Below, piece after piece: positions 19,282-28,602 of a stretch of 64,000 nucleotides of DNA (its first letter is position 1; each line of letters opens with the position of its first letter). Made by a program: the position numbers and the translations under genes. The DNA comes from DASQDN01 sp963833675 (lineage in GTDB: Bacteria > Acidobacteriota > Terriglobia > Bryobacterales > Bryobacteraceae): contig CAWHYW010000003.1 of NCBI GenBank assembly GCA_963833675.1, positions 1 through 64,000 on the forward strand. The letters run 5' to 3'. The notes beneath the pieces were generated by a model that worked only from the letters and a program-made list of their open reading frames with translations, was not told the origin of the DNA and searched no databases.

Positions 19282-19803
19282 TCATTTTCCGTTTTGTGAG
19301 ATAAGATTGCGACGCTTTAATTGGGCATATCGCTCTGTTTCGGCTGTGGTCCAGGAGCAAATTGCCTTGCGATCTTCATCGGATAACCGCGCTTCTTTGT
19401 GCAATAGAAGATATTTCGAAAGAGGCATTCGTTCGCTCTTCACGTCCGCGCAGATGGCCGCGAGATATCCCATGGCAACGGCGGGGCGCTTGCCAGGGCC
19501 GGTCGCCCATTCAGAGAAGTTGAGCGCTCTGCGAGCTTTCGCAACGTCATTCACCATGCCCCACGAAAACGGTGGGACATAGCTGTACCATGGCCATTGC
19601 GTCTCATTAGAATGGCAATTCATGCAGGCGCGCTTCAGCACGCCATGGACACTGCCGGGAATGGCGGTACTGCTCTGGAGCGTGTGGGAAACAACAACTG
19701 CGGGGTTGATTCGCCTCGGGAAGGGCGCAACCTGCAATCCGCCTATCCCCAGCGCGCTTGCGAGTCCCACCAAAATTGCTCCTCGCCTTTTTAATCTCCA
19801 CAT
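19282..19803 (-). CDS. Haem-binding domain protein (Haem_bd family)
   Basis: This 173-residue protein has an N-terminal hydrophobic export segment (about 8-27). The motif CMNCHSNETQWPWYSYVPP (about residues 60-78) is characteristic of the Haem_bd family, a cytochrome-c-like domain with CxxCH. It likely attaches one haem in the periplasm. It lies 94 bases upstream of the larger haem-motif protein on the same strand. Confidence 0.8.
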   Translation of the reverse strand: MWRLKRRGAILVGLASALGIGGLQVAPFPRRINPAVVVSHTLQSSTAIPGSVHGVLKRACMNCHSNETQWPWYSYVPPFSWGMVNDVAKARRALNFSEWATGPGKRPAVAMGYLAAICADVKSERMPLSKYLLLHKEARLSDEDRKAICSWTTAETERYAQLKRRNLISQNGK

Positions 19804-19867
19804 GCCTAGAGCTTAGGCGGAGGGACCAATTGAAGTCGTTAGCGATTTGTCAAAAGAGTGTAAGTTG

Positions 19868-19908
19868 ATTTAAAACCAAAACGGCCGACCCTTTGTGGGG
19901 TCGGCCGT
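19868..19908 (-). terminator. Intrinsic terminator for the M48 peptidase gene
   Basis: A perfect 11-base-pair stem (ACGGCCGACCC at 19881-19891 with GGGTCGGCCGT at 19898-19908) has a six-base loop. On the minus strand it is followed by TTTTGGTTTTA. It lies 32 bases beyond the M48 stop codon. Confidence 0.85.
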
Positions 19909-19939
19909 CCATCCTTAGCGCTTGCGGGGATGTAATCGA

Positions 19940-21022
19940 TTAGGTGCGGCGCTTCAGAGTCGGACGTTCGTCCTCCTCATCCTGCTTCTTTTGCTTTGTG
20001 TCCTTGTCTTCGATCGGCGAGGTGCTGCCGCCAGGAGCTTTCTTCAGTCTGGGGCGGTTGTCGTCCTTATCGTCGATCTTGCGGTGGTTCAGCAATTGAC
20101 CGAGTCGGGCGCGCACGTCATTGAACTCAGAAGTGGTGACCACGTATTCCGGCTTCGCTGCCAGGATTTCCTGAATGTTCTTCTGCGAGTCCTTGATTCG
20201 ATCGTCAGTCATAGGGTGAGAGGAGAAGACTTTCGCCATGGTACCCGGCTTCTTCTTTTCCATCGATTGAATCTTTTCGAAGAAGTCGACGAACGCTGTC
20301 GGATCGTATCCGGCCTTGTACATATATTGAAGGCCGAGTAAATCTGCTTCCTGTTCGAACGATCGCGAGAACTTCAGGAATCCAATCGGAACCAGGATGC
20401 TCGTCGCCTGCCGAATGCCGTAACCGGTCCAGCCTCCCATGAAGATCAATGGGATCGTCGCAAGGTTGATCACCTGCCCGCGGGTTGCCTGTCGTGTTCC
20501 GTGACGGGCAGCGATATGCGCAATCTCGTGCGCCATAACGCCGGCCAACTCGGATTCGTTATCCGCTTTGAGGATCAGTCCCGAGTTCACGAAGAAGAAT
20601 CCGCCAGGCAGCGCCATCGCGTTAACCTCTTCTGCATCGAGCACTTTGATCGTTACCGGAACTTTCACGTCCGAGTTGCGGACGAGGTTCTGTCCGACGC
20701 GATTAACATATTCGGCGATAACGGGATCATCGATAATCTTTGCCTGACGCTCGATTTCCTGCGCGACCTGCTTGCCGAGTGCAATTTCCTTTTCGATTGA
20801 GTAGAAATTTACGCCCTTGCTGACGTCGCGTTCACCAATCGCGTCGGTGTCCTTCTTTTTATCTTTCTTCTTTTTGTTTTCAGCTTTTTCGGTCTTCTCA
20901 GTGTTATCCGCCTTTTCGGTGGCGGTTGTGCTCTCTTCCTTGGCGGCGAAACCTTGGACAGGCGCCATGACCAACATGAGCGCCGCCATCAGGCCGAAAT
21001 GTGCGGATATGAGGCGTTTCAT
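19940..21022 (-). CDS. M48-family metallopeptidase (BepA-like), exported
   Basis: From ATG 21022 the 360-residue protein has a signal peptide (about 1-27), a lysine/glutamate-rich linker (about 28-62) and an M48 zinc peptidase domain. The zinc motif HEIAH is at 165-169, and the third ligand is in the EADLLGLQYMYKAGYD helix. BepA-type enzymes degrade or help assemble outer-membrane proteins. The C-terminal tail is again charged and Lys-rich. The gene is divergent from the aminotransferase and ends at the terminator at 19868-19908. Confidence 0.87.
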   Translation of the reverse strand: MKRLISAHFGLMAALMLVMAPVQGFAAKEESTTATEKADNTEKTEKAENKKKKDKKKDTDAIGERDVSKGVNFYSIEKEIALGKQVAQEIERQAKIIDDPVIAEYVNRVGQNLVRNSDVKVPVTIKVLDAEEVNAMALPGGFFFVNSGLILKADNESELAGVMAHEIAHIAARHGTRQATRGQVINLATIPLIFMGGWTGYGIRQATSILVPIGFLKFSRSFEQEADLLGLQYMYKAGYDPTAFVDFFEKIQSMEKKKPGTMAKVFSSHPMTDDRIKDSQKNIQEILAAKPEYVVTTSEFNDVRARLGQLLNHRKIDDKDDNRPRLKKAPGGSTSPIEDKDTKQKKQDEEDERPTLKRRT

Positions 21023-21124
21023 CCGTGAACTCCTTGACGAGCCATCTGCTGTCTCTACTATATGCCTGTTTGAGCCAGAATGGCAGCCCGAATGCATCTG
21101 TAACTTTAACGTATATTCGAGAAG

Positions 21125-22267
21125 ATGGGTTACGAATCTTTCATGAGTCCCGTCTCCGACCTGTGGAAGGAGTACCGAGACCAGTTTCCCGTCACCGAAA
21201 ACCTGGTCTACTTGAACCACGCTGCGGTTGCCCCACTTTGTCGTCCAGCGGCCAACGCAATGAGACATCTCGCGGACGACGCTCTTTTATACGGATCGTA
21301 TCACTACGACAAATGGTTGGATGCGTACGACGGGCTACGAGTTGCGGCGGGTCGATTGATCGGCGCGAATCGCTCGGAGATTGCGATTGTAAAGAACACG
21401 TCCGAGGGAATTGCGACGGTTGCGATGGGCATTGACTGGAAGCCTGGTGACAAGATCGTTGCGTTTGAGAACGAGTTTCCTGCCAACTATTTTCCCTGGA
21501 AGCGTTTAGAGGCAAACGGCGTAAAGATCGAATGGCTTGGTTTTTCCGATCCTCTCGACCGGATCGATGAAGCGGTTCGGGGGGCTCGATTGCTGACGAT
21601 CAGCTTTGTGCAATATCTGAGCGGGTATCGCGCCGATTTACAGGCGATCGGTGAGGTTTGCCACCGTCGCGGTGCGCTGTTCTTTGTCGATGCTATTCAG
21701 GGACTGGGCGCTTTTCCGGTCGATGTACATCGGTGCGGAATTCATAGCCTAGCGGCGGACGGCCATAAATGGCTTCTCGGCCCGGAAGGTTGCGGTATCT
21801 TGTATGTCCAACAAGATATTCAGGATCAGATTGAGCCGGTGGAGTTCGGTTGGACGAACGTCGCTAGATTCAATGAATACTCCTGCCACGATATGACGCT
21901 TCGCCCGAACGCTGGCCGATACGAATGTGGAACTTTAAATACTATCGGGATCTATGGATTACGGGCGTCTATTGAGTTTTTACTTGATGTTGGAGTGGAG
22001 CGGATTGCGGCTGCCGTCCAAGCGCTCGGTGACCATGCGGAGCACACAGTCAAGGAGCGGGGATACCGAACTATGCAAGCTCGGAATTCTGAGAACGGCG
22101 CCGGTATCGTGAGCTTTCAGCGCGACGGGATCGACAGCCGGTTGGTAGTGCATCAGCTCAAAAATGCCGGCTTTCTCGCTGCCCCTCGGCAGGGCTGGGT
22201 ACGGCTTTCGCCGCACTTCTACATCAATCCGGAGGAAATGGACCGACTGGGAGAGGTCCTACCTTAG
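21125..22267 (+). CDS. Class V aminotransferase (cysteine desulfurase-like PLP enzyme)
   Basis: This is a 380-residue fold-type-I PLP enzyme. The N-terminal segment VYLNHAAVAPLCRP and the cofactor Lys in AADGHKWLLGPEG (about 217-229) place it in class V. It aligns over the full length with the isopenicillin-N-epimerase/cysteine-desulfurase-like group. There is no nearby Fe-S gene, so a role in Fe-S supply is not supported. The start may be ATG 21125 or ATG 21143 (MSPVSDLW). Confidence 0.82.
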   Translation: MGYESFMSPVSDLWKEYRDQFPVTENLVYLNHAAVAPLCRPAANAMRHLADDALLYGSYHYDKWLDAYDGLRVAAGRLIGANRSEIAIVKNTSEGIATVAMGIDWKPGDKIVAFENEFPANYFPWKRLEANGVKIEWLGFSDPLDRIDEAVRGARLLTISFVQYLSGYRADLQAIGEVCHRRGALFFVDAIQGLGAFPVDVHRCGIHSLAADGHKWLLGPEGCGILYVQQDIQDQIEPVEFGWTNVARFNEYSCHDMTLRPNAGRYECGTLNTIGIYGLRASIEFLLDVGVERIAAAVQALGDHAEHTVKERGYRTMQARNSENGAGIVSFQRDGIDSRLVVHQLKNAGFLAAPRQGWVRLSPHFYINPEEMDRLGEVLP

Positions 22268-22272
22268 TTGGG

Positions 22273-23124
22273 TCATTTGTTCTGCGCAGCGACGGAATAC
22301 GCGCGACAATTGCCTCCGCGGGGCGCGCGCCAGACCGAAGTTCGGGATACCGGCGCTTCTATCTCGGTGAGCAATTGCTCCAGGAAACGCGTGACATCGT
22401 CGACATCTTCGAGACTAAATAAGGCATCGGTTTGCGCTCGCGGGCCGACATTCACTGTGACACCGTTCGGCAGTGCGCGATACATCGTCTCGTCTGTGGC
22501 ATCATCACCGAAGCAAATCGGCAACGCTCGTTCCAGGCCGAGCGTGCGCACAATGTACTTCACCGCAGAGCCCTTGTCCCAACCCAGACGGGGATAGATC
22601 TCGAGCGCAGCACGTCCGGAGCGGATTCCGAACATGTCTTCGCTCCCGAGCATGTGGCTGCGAACGGACGCGATTAGCTCGGGCCAACGATCGAAAGGCA
22701 CGGCACGCATATGAACGGTCGCCGTCCACTGCTTGTTCTCGACCCACGCTTCTGGCCAAGTCTTAAGCTGGCGCTCCAGCTCGGCGCAAATGCGATTGAG
22801 GCGGTCACCGAACATAGTGGCCTGCGGGTGAACAAAATCGATGTCACGGCCGGCAATCTCGATCCCATGATTGCCACCGTAGATCGCGTCGATCCCGACT
22901 CGTGCTCTTACATCCTCGAGCTTGCGACCGCTGACGATCGCCAGAACGACGTGTGGAGAACGGCTGAGACGTCGAAGGGCGCATTCCGTGCGCGATGGCA
23001 TCTGCACCAGGTCCGGCGTGCTTGCGATCGGGCACAGAGTGCCGTCGAAATCGGAGATTACGAACAGTGTATCCGCGTGGGAGATGGAGTCCCGCACATC
23101 GCAAAAGCGCAGTGGGCGTGTCAT
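22273..23124 (-). CDS. otsB: Trehalose-6-phosphate phosphatase
   Basis: This HAD-family phosphatase (283 residues) removes phosphate from trehalose 6-phosphate to give trehalose. The nucleophile motif DFDGTLCPI is at residues about 25-33, followed by LAIVSGRK (motif II), and ICFGDDATDETMY supplies the Mg-binding Asp residues. It overlaps otsA by four bases (ATGA), so the two steps are translationally coupled. Confidence 0.92.
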   Translation of the reverse strand: MTRPLRFCDVRDSISHADTLFVISDFDGTLCPIASTPDLVQMPSRTECALRRLSRSPHVVLAIVSGRKLEDVRARVGIDAIYGGNHGIEIAGRDIDFVHPQATMFGDRLNRICAELERQLKTWPEAWVENKQWTATVHMRAVPFDRWPELIASVRSHMLGSEDMFGIRSGRAALEIYPRLGWDKGSAVKYIVRTLGLERALPICFGDDATDETMYRALPNGVTVNVGPRAQTDALFSLEDVDDVTRFLEQLLTEIEAPVSRTSVWRAPRGGNCRAYSVAAQNK

Positions 23125-24677
23125 ATAAAACCTACGTTTGTGGAGAAGGTCGCATCATCTCCAAAAGAGGCCGTGATTCGATCCGACATCTGTGAATTAC
23201 CCGAGGGCGATTCGAGACGGAGGAGTTCCGTCAGGATCTTTCCCGCCCATCGGTAGACGTTATTTGACCGCACAGCGTGGCGCATACGACGCATCCTTTG
23301 CTGACGTTCCTCGGGGTTCATCAGAATTGCCGTATTCATAGCGGCAGCGATTTCATCCGGAGCGAACGGATTTACCAGCAGAGCGCAAGTCAGCTCGCGC
23401 GCAGATCCGGTGAAACTACTCAGAATGAGTACGCCATCTTCATCAAATCGGCTGGCGACGAATTCTTTCGCGACAAGATTCATCCCATCGTGGAGCGATG
23501 CGACTAGACAGAAGTCCGCCATTCGATGCAGGGCCATGAGCGCGGGCATATCGACATGCTCATGGATGAAGTGGATCGGCTGCCATGAACCTCGCCGCCA
23601 CTTGTTGTTTATAGAGTCCACGCTTTCGAGGACTTCTGCATTCAGACGATCGTATTTCGGGATTGCGATGCGACTCGGAACTCCGACTTGTGCGAATACC
23701 AACTTGCCTACGTACTCGGGATGTTGCGTGAGGAGCACATCAACCGCTTGCAGCTTTTCCGGAATACCTTTTGTATAGTCGACCCTATCAATGCCGATGC
23801 CGAGGAACTCGAAAGATCCGAGCCGATCCGACCAGGTCTGCATTTCGCGATCAATCGAAATCGATTGCGCTTTCTGCGAGTGAGATTCGGCGTCAATACT
23901 GATAGGAAAAGGCCGCACGGTTGTGGTTTGACCATTTCGTTGCACCGTAAAGCGCTCACCGTCTACTAGGGCTTCGACATTGCTGTCGATCGTCTCAAGA
24001 AAATTCTGGCAGTGATAGCGAAGATGGAATCCGAGCAAATCGTTGCCGAGCATGCCATCAAGGATTTGGTCTCTCCATGGAAAGACACGAAAGGCTTCAC
24101 GATTTGGCCACGGTATATGCCAAAACTGCGCAACGATCAGATTTGGATTACGATCTTTCAGCATGCGCGGCAAGAGTGCAAGGTGATAATCCTGAATGAA
24201 TACAACCGCAGGCCGCCCTTTTGTTTCCTCGATCACTGCGTCAGCAAAGATCTGATTTGCGATGCGGTAGCTTTCCCATTGCGCCGCTTTAAAAGCCGGC
24301 CGCTCAAACGCGATATGACATAAGGGCCAGAGACCCTCATTCGAAAGACCGTTATAGTAGGACTCTTCTATATTCTTTGGAAGCCATACCCGCCGGAGTG
24401 AGTAGGAAGGATTTTCCGGCGGAACCTGCACGCGATCGAAGCTATCGACAGTCACGCGATCGGCGTTGCCGCCGCCATGCGCCACCCACACTCCACCGGA
24501 GGCGCGTAGAATCGGATCCAGCGCCGCAGCCATACCGCTCGCCGGTCGCTTGCACTCGATTTTTCCGCCGCTTTCCGTGTGAATGTAAGGCTCACGGTTC
24601 GAGACCACGACAAAGCGGTAGTCGCTGAACTCTGATGAAAGTAAACTGAATAGATCGTTCTTCGTCCAGATTGCCAT
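23121..24677 (-). CDS. otsA: Trehalose-6-phosphate synthase (GT20)
   Basis: This enzyme joins glucose from a nucleotide sugar to glucose 6-phosphate. The 518-residue protein has the GT20 landmarks NREPY, RPASGMAAALDPIL, WVAHGGGNAD, QDYHLALLPRMLK, FLGIGIDRVDYTKGI and DGMNLVAKEFVA. It is the first gene of the otsA-otsB pair. Trehalose is a common osmotic and desiccation protectant in soil acidobacteria. Confidence 0.93.
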   Translation of the reverse strand: MAIWTKNDLFSLLSSEFSDYRFVVVSNREPYIHTESGGKIECKRPASGMAAALDPILRASGGVWVAHGGGNADRVTVDSFDRVQVPPENPSYSLRRVWLPKNIEESYYNGLSNEGLWPLCHIAFERPAFKAAQWESYRIANQIFADAVIEETKGRPAVVFIQDYHLALLPRMLKDRNPNLIVAQFWHIPWPNREAFRVFPWRDQILDGMLGNDLLGFHLRYHCQNFLETIDSNVEALVDGERFTVQRNGQTTTVRPFPISIDAESHSQKAQSISIDREMQTWSDRLGSFEFLGIGIDRVDYTKGIPEKLQAVDVLLTQHPEYVGKLVFAQVGVPSRIAIPKYDRLNAEVLESVDSINNKWRRGSWQPIHFIHEHVDMPALMALHRMADFCLVASLHDGMNLVAKEFVASRFDEDGVLILSSFTGSARELTCALLVNPFAPDEIAAAMNTAILMNPEERQQRMRRMRHAVRSNNVYRWAGKILTELLRLESPSGNSQMSDRITASFGDDATFSTNVGFI

Positions 24678-25084
24678 TTTGTCCTTTCCGCCTTAATTTT
24701 CAACGTAGTACCAGCTTACCCTCCGTACTATGAAAAGGGTATCCTGTCGATGGAGTAGATACGGCGAAGATCCTGCCGTGTCAACGACTTAGCTTTTGCG
24801 TTTCACAGCTACGACGGCCGCGGGAACATTGACGAATGTAGTTCCTCTCCGAACGAAAATCCGAGGTTTTCGACGTATGCAGGCGAACGATTACGAGTTC
24901 GCCATGGAGGCCTAGCGAGCGGCATTGGGATATGATTTCGTGGCCGACTTTCTGCTAAGACTACGGCGCACGACCCGGTCTGTTGTGTGTCTACTCCTTG
25001 AACGGTATAGCGCACCGCTCCATCGAGCGCTACCATGGCGGTTGAGTCGCCATTGCGCGTACCGTTTTGTGCGGGCTCGGTCCG
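24678..25084. other. Divergent intergenic region, no gene seen
   Basis: About 400 bases separate otsA (minus) from the histidine kinase (plus), and both promoters should be here. A 97-codon minus-strand frame (24809-25102) shows no recognisable protein features. A weak inverted repeat (ATGGCG-7-CGCCAT) lies at 25035-25053. No clear operator is seen. Confidence 0.4.
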
Positions 25085-26500
25085 ATGGAGCAGATCAACC
25101 ATAACTCATCAAAACAGGAATCGGATGACTCCGCCATCCTGTCGATACGGGAAACGACGCGAAGCTTCCGATCGTGGCCGTTACTAGTACTTGCGTTCGG
25201 ATGCGTGATCCTGCTGATGATCGGCGCGGACGTCGCTATGATCGAGCGTGCGAAGCGGTTGAATGCTTCCGTATCCGAGGTGAATGAGCGCTACCACAAT
25301 AGCGCGCGCAGCTTAGAGCGGCTTCGTTCCGGAATTCATCTAAGCAGCCTGTTGCTTCGTGATTACCTGCTCGATCCGCGCGCAGAGCGTGTTGCGAAAT
25401 ATCGCAGTGACATGCTCGAGATGCGCGCTCAGACCGACGAACAACTCGAGAGCCTGTTGAAGCTGATGCCGCCGCGCGAGGGCGAAAAGCTGAAGGAGAT
25501 GGGAGAACAGCTCGATGCTTACTGGGAGACCGTTGATCCGGTGTTCGAATGGACACCGCAAGAGAAGCAAGCCTTCAGCTTTGCTTTTCTTCGACATCGG
25601 GTAATTCCCAAGCGCGAGTCTGTGATGAATATCGCGTCCGACGTGGAAGCGTTCAACAATGCCGCCTTGCAGGAACAGCGAAACAGGATCGCCGAACAGG
25701 AGTCCGACTTCAACGCGTTTCTCAGACGGGTGGCGATGATCTCGCTGATTGCGGGCCTTGTCGTTGCATTTGTGAGTATATTTCGTGTGTCGCAACTGGA
25801 GTCGCGGGGAGAGCGGCAGCATGCCCGCGCCATGCAAGCAGAGAGGCAGATGAGACAACTGTCGCAGCAGCTTGTGCATGCTCAGGAAGAGGAACGCAGA
25901 GCCATATCGCGCGAGTTGCACGACGAGATTGGCCAAATGCTGACTGGCTTACGAATGGAGTTTCGCAGTCTGGCGAAGATGCATCATGTTTCCCCTGACC
26001 AATTCCAGTCGCGGATCGAGCAAGGGAAGGGCCTGCTGGACCAGGCTCTTCAGTCGGTCCGCGATATTGCCATGGGGTTGCGACCTTCGATGTTGGACGA
26101 TTTAGGACTCGAGGCCGCGCTGCAGTGGCAGGTCCGTGATTTTTCCAGGCGGCACGAAATACCTGTGAATATTACCGTGAAGACCTCGCTGGCGGATTTG
26201 CCGGAGAGCGATAAGACGAACCTCTATCGAATTGTGCAGGAGGCGTTGACAAATTGCGCCCGACACTCAAACGCAAAATCGATCGCGATCTTGATCGAAC
26301 GAGAAAATGGCAATCTGCGTCTGACGATTCGCGATGACGGTATCGGCTTTCGACCGGGCACGAATGGAAAGGGACTCGGATTAGTCGGCATTCAGGAGCG
26401 TGCGCGAGAGATGGGCGGATCAATGACAATCGAGTCGAATTCGCGCGGTACAGCATTGACAATAACGATGCCGGCTGAACGGAGCGCGGCACTTGTTTGA
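25085..26500 (+). CDS. NarL-type sensor histidine kinase (HisKA_3), membrane-bound
   Basis: From ATG 25085 the 471-residue protein has two membrane helices (about 33-53 and 215-235) enclosing a helical CHASE3-like sensor domain. A coiled segment follows, then the HisKA_3 box RAISRELHDEIGQ and a HATPase domain (IRDDGIGFRPG, GLGLVGIQERAREMGG). It phosphorylates a LuxR-type regulator, and the next gene overlaps it by 8 bases, so the two form a pair. The signal sensed is unknown. Confidence 0.88.
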   Translation: MEQINHNSSKQESDDSAILSIRETTRSFRSWPLLVLAFGCVILLMIGADVAMIERAKRLNASVSEVNERYHNSARSLERLRSGIHLSSLLLRDYLLDPRAERVAKYRSDMLEMRAQTDEQLESLLKLMPPREGEKLKEMGEQLDAYWETVDPVFEWTPQEKQAFSFAFLRHRVIPKRESVMNIASDVEAFNNAALQEQRNRIAEQESDFNAFLRRVAMISLIAGLVVAFVSIFRVSQLESRGERQHARAMQAERQMRQLSQQLVHAQEEERRAISRELHDEIGQMLTGLRMEFRSLAKMHHVSPDQFQSRIEQGKGLLDQALQSVRDIAMGLRPSMLDDLGLEAALQWQVRDFSRRHEIPVNITVKTSLADLPESDKTNLYRIVQEALTNCARHSNAKSIAILIERENGNLRLTIRDDGIGFRPGTNGKGLGLVGIQERAREMGGSMTIESNSRGTALTITMPAERSAALV

Positions 26501-27143
26501 AACACGTGTACTTCTTGCGGACGATCACGGTATTGTACGCAAAGGCTTGAAATTCGTTTTGGAATCGCAACCGGGGATGGTTGTCGTGGCGGAAGCGGCT
26601 AATGGCCGCGAAGCGGTTCGTCTTTGCGAGGAATTCAAGCCGGATATCGCGATTTTGGATGTTGCAATGCCGCAGCTCAACGGTATTGAAGCGGTATCTC
26701 TCATTGCGAAGGCGAGTCCGCAAACGCGATGCCTGATTTTGAGCATGCATACCGATGAGACCTACATCCTTCGCGCTCTTTCTGCCGGAGCTCGGGGATA
26801 CATTTTGAAAGACGCCGTGGAGGATGAGATTTTACCCGCCACGCGAGCGGTGTTGCAGGGCAAATCGTACTTCAGTCCGGCAATCGGAAAGACTCTCCTG
26901 GAAGATCACATCCGGTACTTGCGGCAGCGCGGGCTTGAGGATTCTTACGATCTGTTGACCGATCGTGAGAAAGAAATCCTGCAACTTCTGGCTGAGGGGC
27001 GATCGAATAAGGACGTTGCGAACTTACTCGGCCTCAGCGTTACCACGGTTGAGACGCATCGTACGAACATGATGCAGAAACTCGGATTGCATAGCGCGGC
27101 CGAAATCGTGCTCTACGCAGTCCGAAAGCGCATAATTTCGTGA
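26493..27143 (+). CDS. NarL/FixJ-family response regulator
   Basis: This 216-residue protein starts at TTG 26493 inside the kinase gene. The receiver has LLADDHG, the phospho-acceptor in DIAILDVAMPQLNG (about residue 54) and the Lys in GYILKDA. The LuxR-type helix-turn-helix has LTDREKEILQLLAEGRSNKDVANLLGLS and TVETHRTNMMQKLGL. It is the output partner of the upstream kinase. Target genes are not evident. Confidence 0.9.
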   Translation: MFETRVLLADDHGIVRKGLKFVLESQPGMVVVAEAANGREAVRLCEEFKPDIAILDVAMPQLNGIEAVSLIAKASPQTRCLILSMHTDETYILRALSAGARGYILKDAVEDEILPATRAVLQGKSYFSPAIGKTLLEDHIRYLRQRGLEDSYDLLTDREKEILQLLAEGRSNKDVANLLGLSVTTVETHRTNMMQKLGLHSAAEIVLYAVRKRIIS

Positions 27144-27346
27144 ATCTACTGCCAATACAGGATAGCTTTCGTTTGAAATAAGCGTTTCAATAGGGATGAG
27201 GCTGCTGGAATCGCCTCCCGCGTTATCTACCTCCTTCTTGGCTTGTCTTGGGTTCGCGATTCCAGCTTCCCACCCCTGATCGCTGTATTGCGCCAGCATG
27301 CCCTTATGGGCAACCCTGTTGATGAAAAGGCCTCTCATCCCAAACA

Positions 27347-27634
27347 ATGCGGTCGGTAGACACCAAAAAAAGGTATATTGCGTACACACTGAACATTTTG
27401 GGCATTCGCGTTTTCAGCGGGTGGTGCCAGTTGATCGCCAGACACGGTGAAGAATGGGTTGAAATCGGTGTGCAGAGAATGTTGCCGCTCGATCTTTCCG
27501 CTGCGGCAAATGGAATCAATTCCGATCCGGTGTTACTAACGATCATGCAGTACCAATCGGAATGTCCAGAGGATGGCCTTCTGGATTTGGTTCAAGGCAA
27601 AAAAAGTTTGTCAGACGTCTTAGGCGCGAGTTAA
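27347..27634 (+). CDS. Hypothetical protein
   Basis: A 95-residue frame lies alone in a roughly 500-base gap between the response regulator and the convergent btuC gene. The protein is mixed helix and strand without a signal peptide or membrane segment, and no family is recognised. Codon use looks ordinary. Bases 27144-27346 before it hold nothing I can identify. Confidence 0.35.
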   Translation: MRSVDTKKRYIAYTLNILGIRVFSGWCQLIARHGEEWVEIGVQRMLPLDLSAAANGINSDPVLLTIMQYQSECPEDGLLDLVQGKKSLSDVLGAS

Positions 27635-27645
27635 ATAAGTCCTGC

Positions 27646-28602
27646 CTATCTTGTCCGAAGCATCCAAATGAAAAAAGGACCGCCCAACATGGCGGTGATA
27701 ACACCCACCGGAATTTCTGCGGGCGCGAGCGCCATGCGAGAGACCGTGTCGCAAATGGCAAGAAACGCAGATCCCAGCAGAAACGATGTCGGAGCTAAGC
27801 TTCGATGATCCGCGCCGAACGCGAGGCGGAGCGCGTGAGGCACAATCAAACCCACAAAACCAATCGGGCCGGTCAACGCATTTACAGCGCCTGTGAGAAT
27901 CGACCCGATCAGATAACCTTCCAACAACATGCGTCCCGTGTTGACGCCTCTGGCTGCAGCCCACTCATCTCCGACAGCAATTAGATTCCAGTCGCGCGCT
28001 TTCAGGAACGAATAAATCGTGAGGGAGAACACGGCCAGCGCGAGCCACGCCAGCGATTGCATCGATACTGATTCGATGCCGCCCATCAGCCACCGACTGA
28101 TTGCAAAAGATTGCCCGAAAGTTGCGAAATTATGTAAGAACATGATCGCAGCCATGCAAATGCTGTTGACCGTAATGCCGGTCAGCAGTAGGGTGAAAGG
28201 GGACAATCCTCGGCGGTTGGTGGCAGCGCCAAGGACGATCATCAGGGTTAATCCGGCTCCTGCGATCGAACACAGCCACACTGATTCGATGCGCGCACAG
28301 ATTGCAACCACTGCCCCGAGTGAAGCGCCTGCCGAGACTCCCAGGGTGTAAGGTGTTGCTAATGCATCGCGCAGCAGAGCTTGGAACAACACACCCGAGA
28401 GCGCAAGAGCGCCGCCGGCGAGCATCGATAGCAGCACGCGAGGCAATCGGATTTCGAAAAGGATCGCGTAATCGGGCATTTCACCGGCCCAGGCTTTTTG
28501 GTAGCTGATGTGCGCGGAACCCACCAACGGTAGGATGAGTGCGCAAAGAATCGCAATGGCGGCGCAGATCGAAATCAGGCCCCAGAGCCGCTTAGCCTCC
28601 AT
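27646..28602 (-). CDS. btuC: Cobalamin/iron-type ABC transporter permease (FecCD/BtuC family)
   Basis: From ATG 28602 the 318-residue protein has about nine or ten membrane helices. The family segments RLPRVLLSMLAGGALALSGVLFQ, TPYTLGVSAGASLGA and the C-terminal TGPIGFVGLIVPHALR are present. It forms the membrane channel of a type II importer with the adjacent ATPase and binding protein. Membership of a cobalamin riboswitch operon with cbiP and cbiB argues for corrinoid uptake rather than siderophores. It starts 11 bases inside the ATPase gene. Confidence 0.85.
   Translation of the reverse strand: MEAKRLWGLISICAAIAILCALILPLVGSAHISYQKAWAGEMPDYAILFEIRLPRVLLSMLAGGALALSGVLFQALLRDALATPYTLGVSAGASLGAVVAICARIESVWLCSIAGAGLTLMIVLGAATNRRGLSPFTLLLTGITVNSICMAAIMFLHNFATFGQSFAISRWLMGGIESVSMQSLAWLALAVFSLTIYSFLKARDWNLIAVGDEWAAARGVNTGRMLLEGYLIGSILTGAVNALTGPIGFVGLIVPHALRLAFGADHRSLAPTSFLLGSAFLAICDTVSRMALAPAEIPVGVITAMLGGPFFIWMLRTR

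Noticed and set aside
21125..22267. Cysteine desulfurase for Fe-S assembly
   Set aside because: No Fe-S scaffold genes are nearby, and the family is broad.
24809..25102. A 97-codon minus-strand frame in the otsA-kinase gap
   Set aside because: No family features, and it overlaps the kinase start; kept only as an intergenic note.
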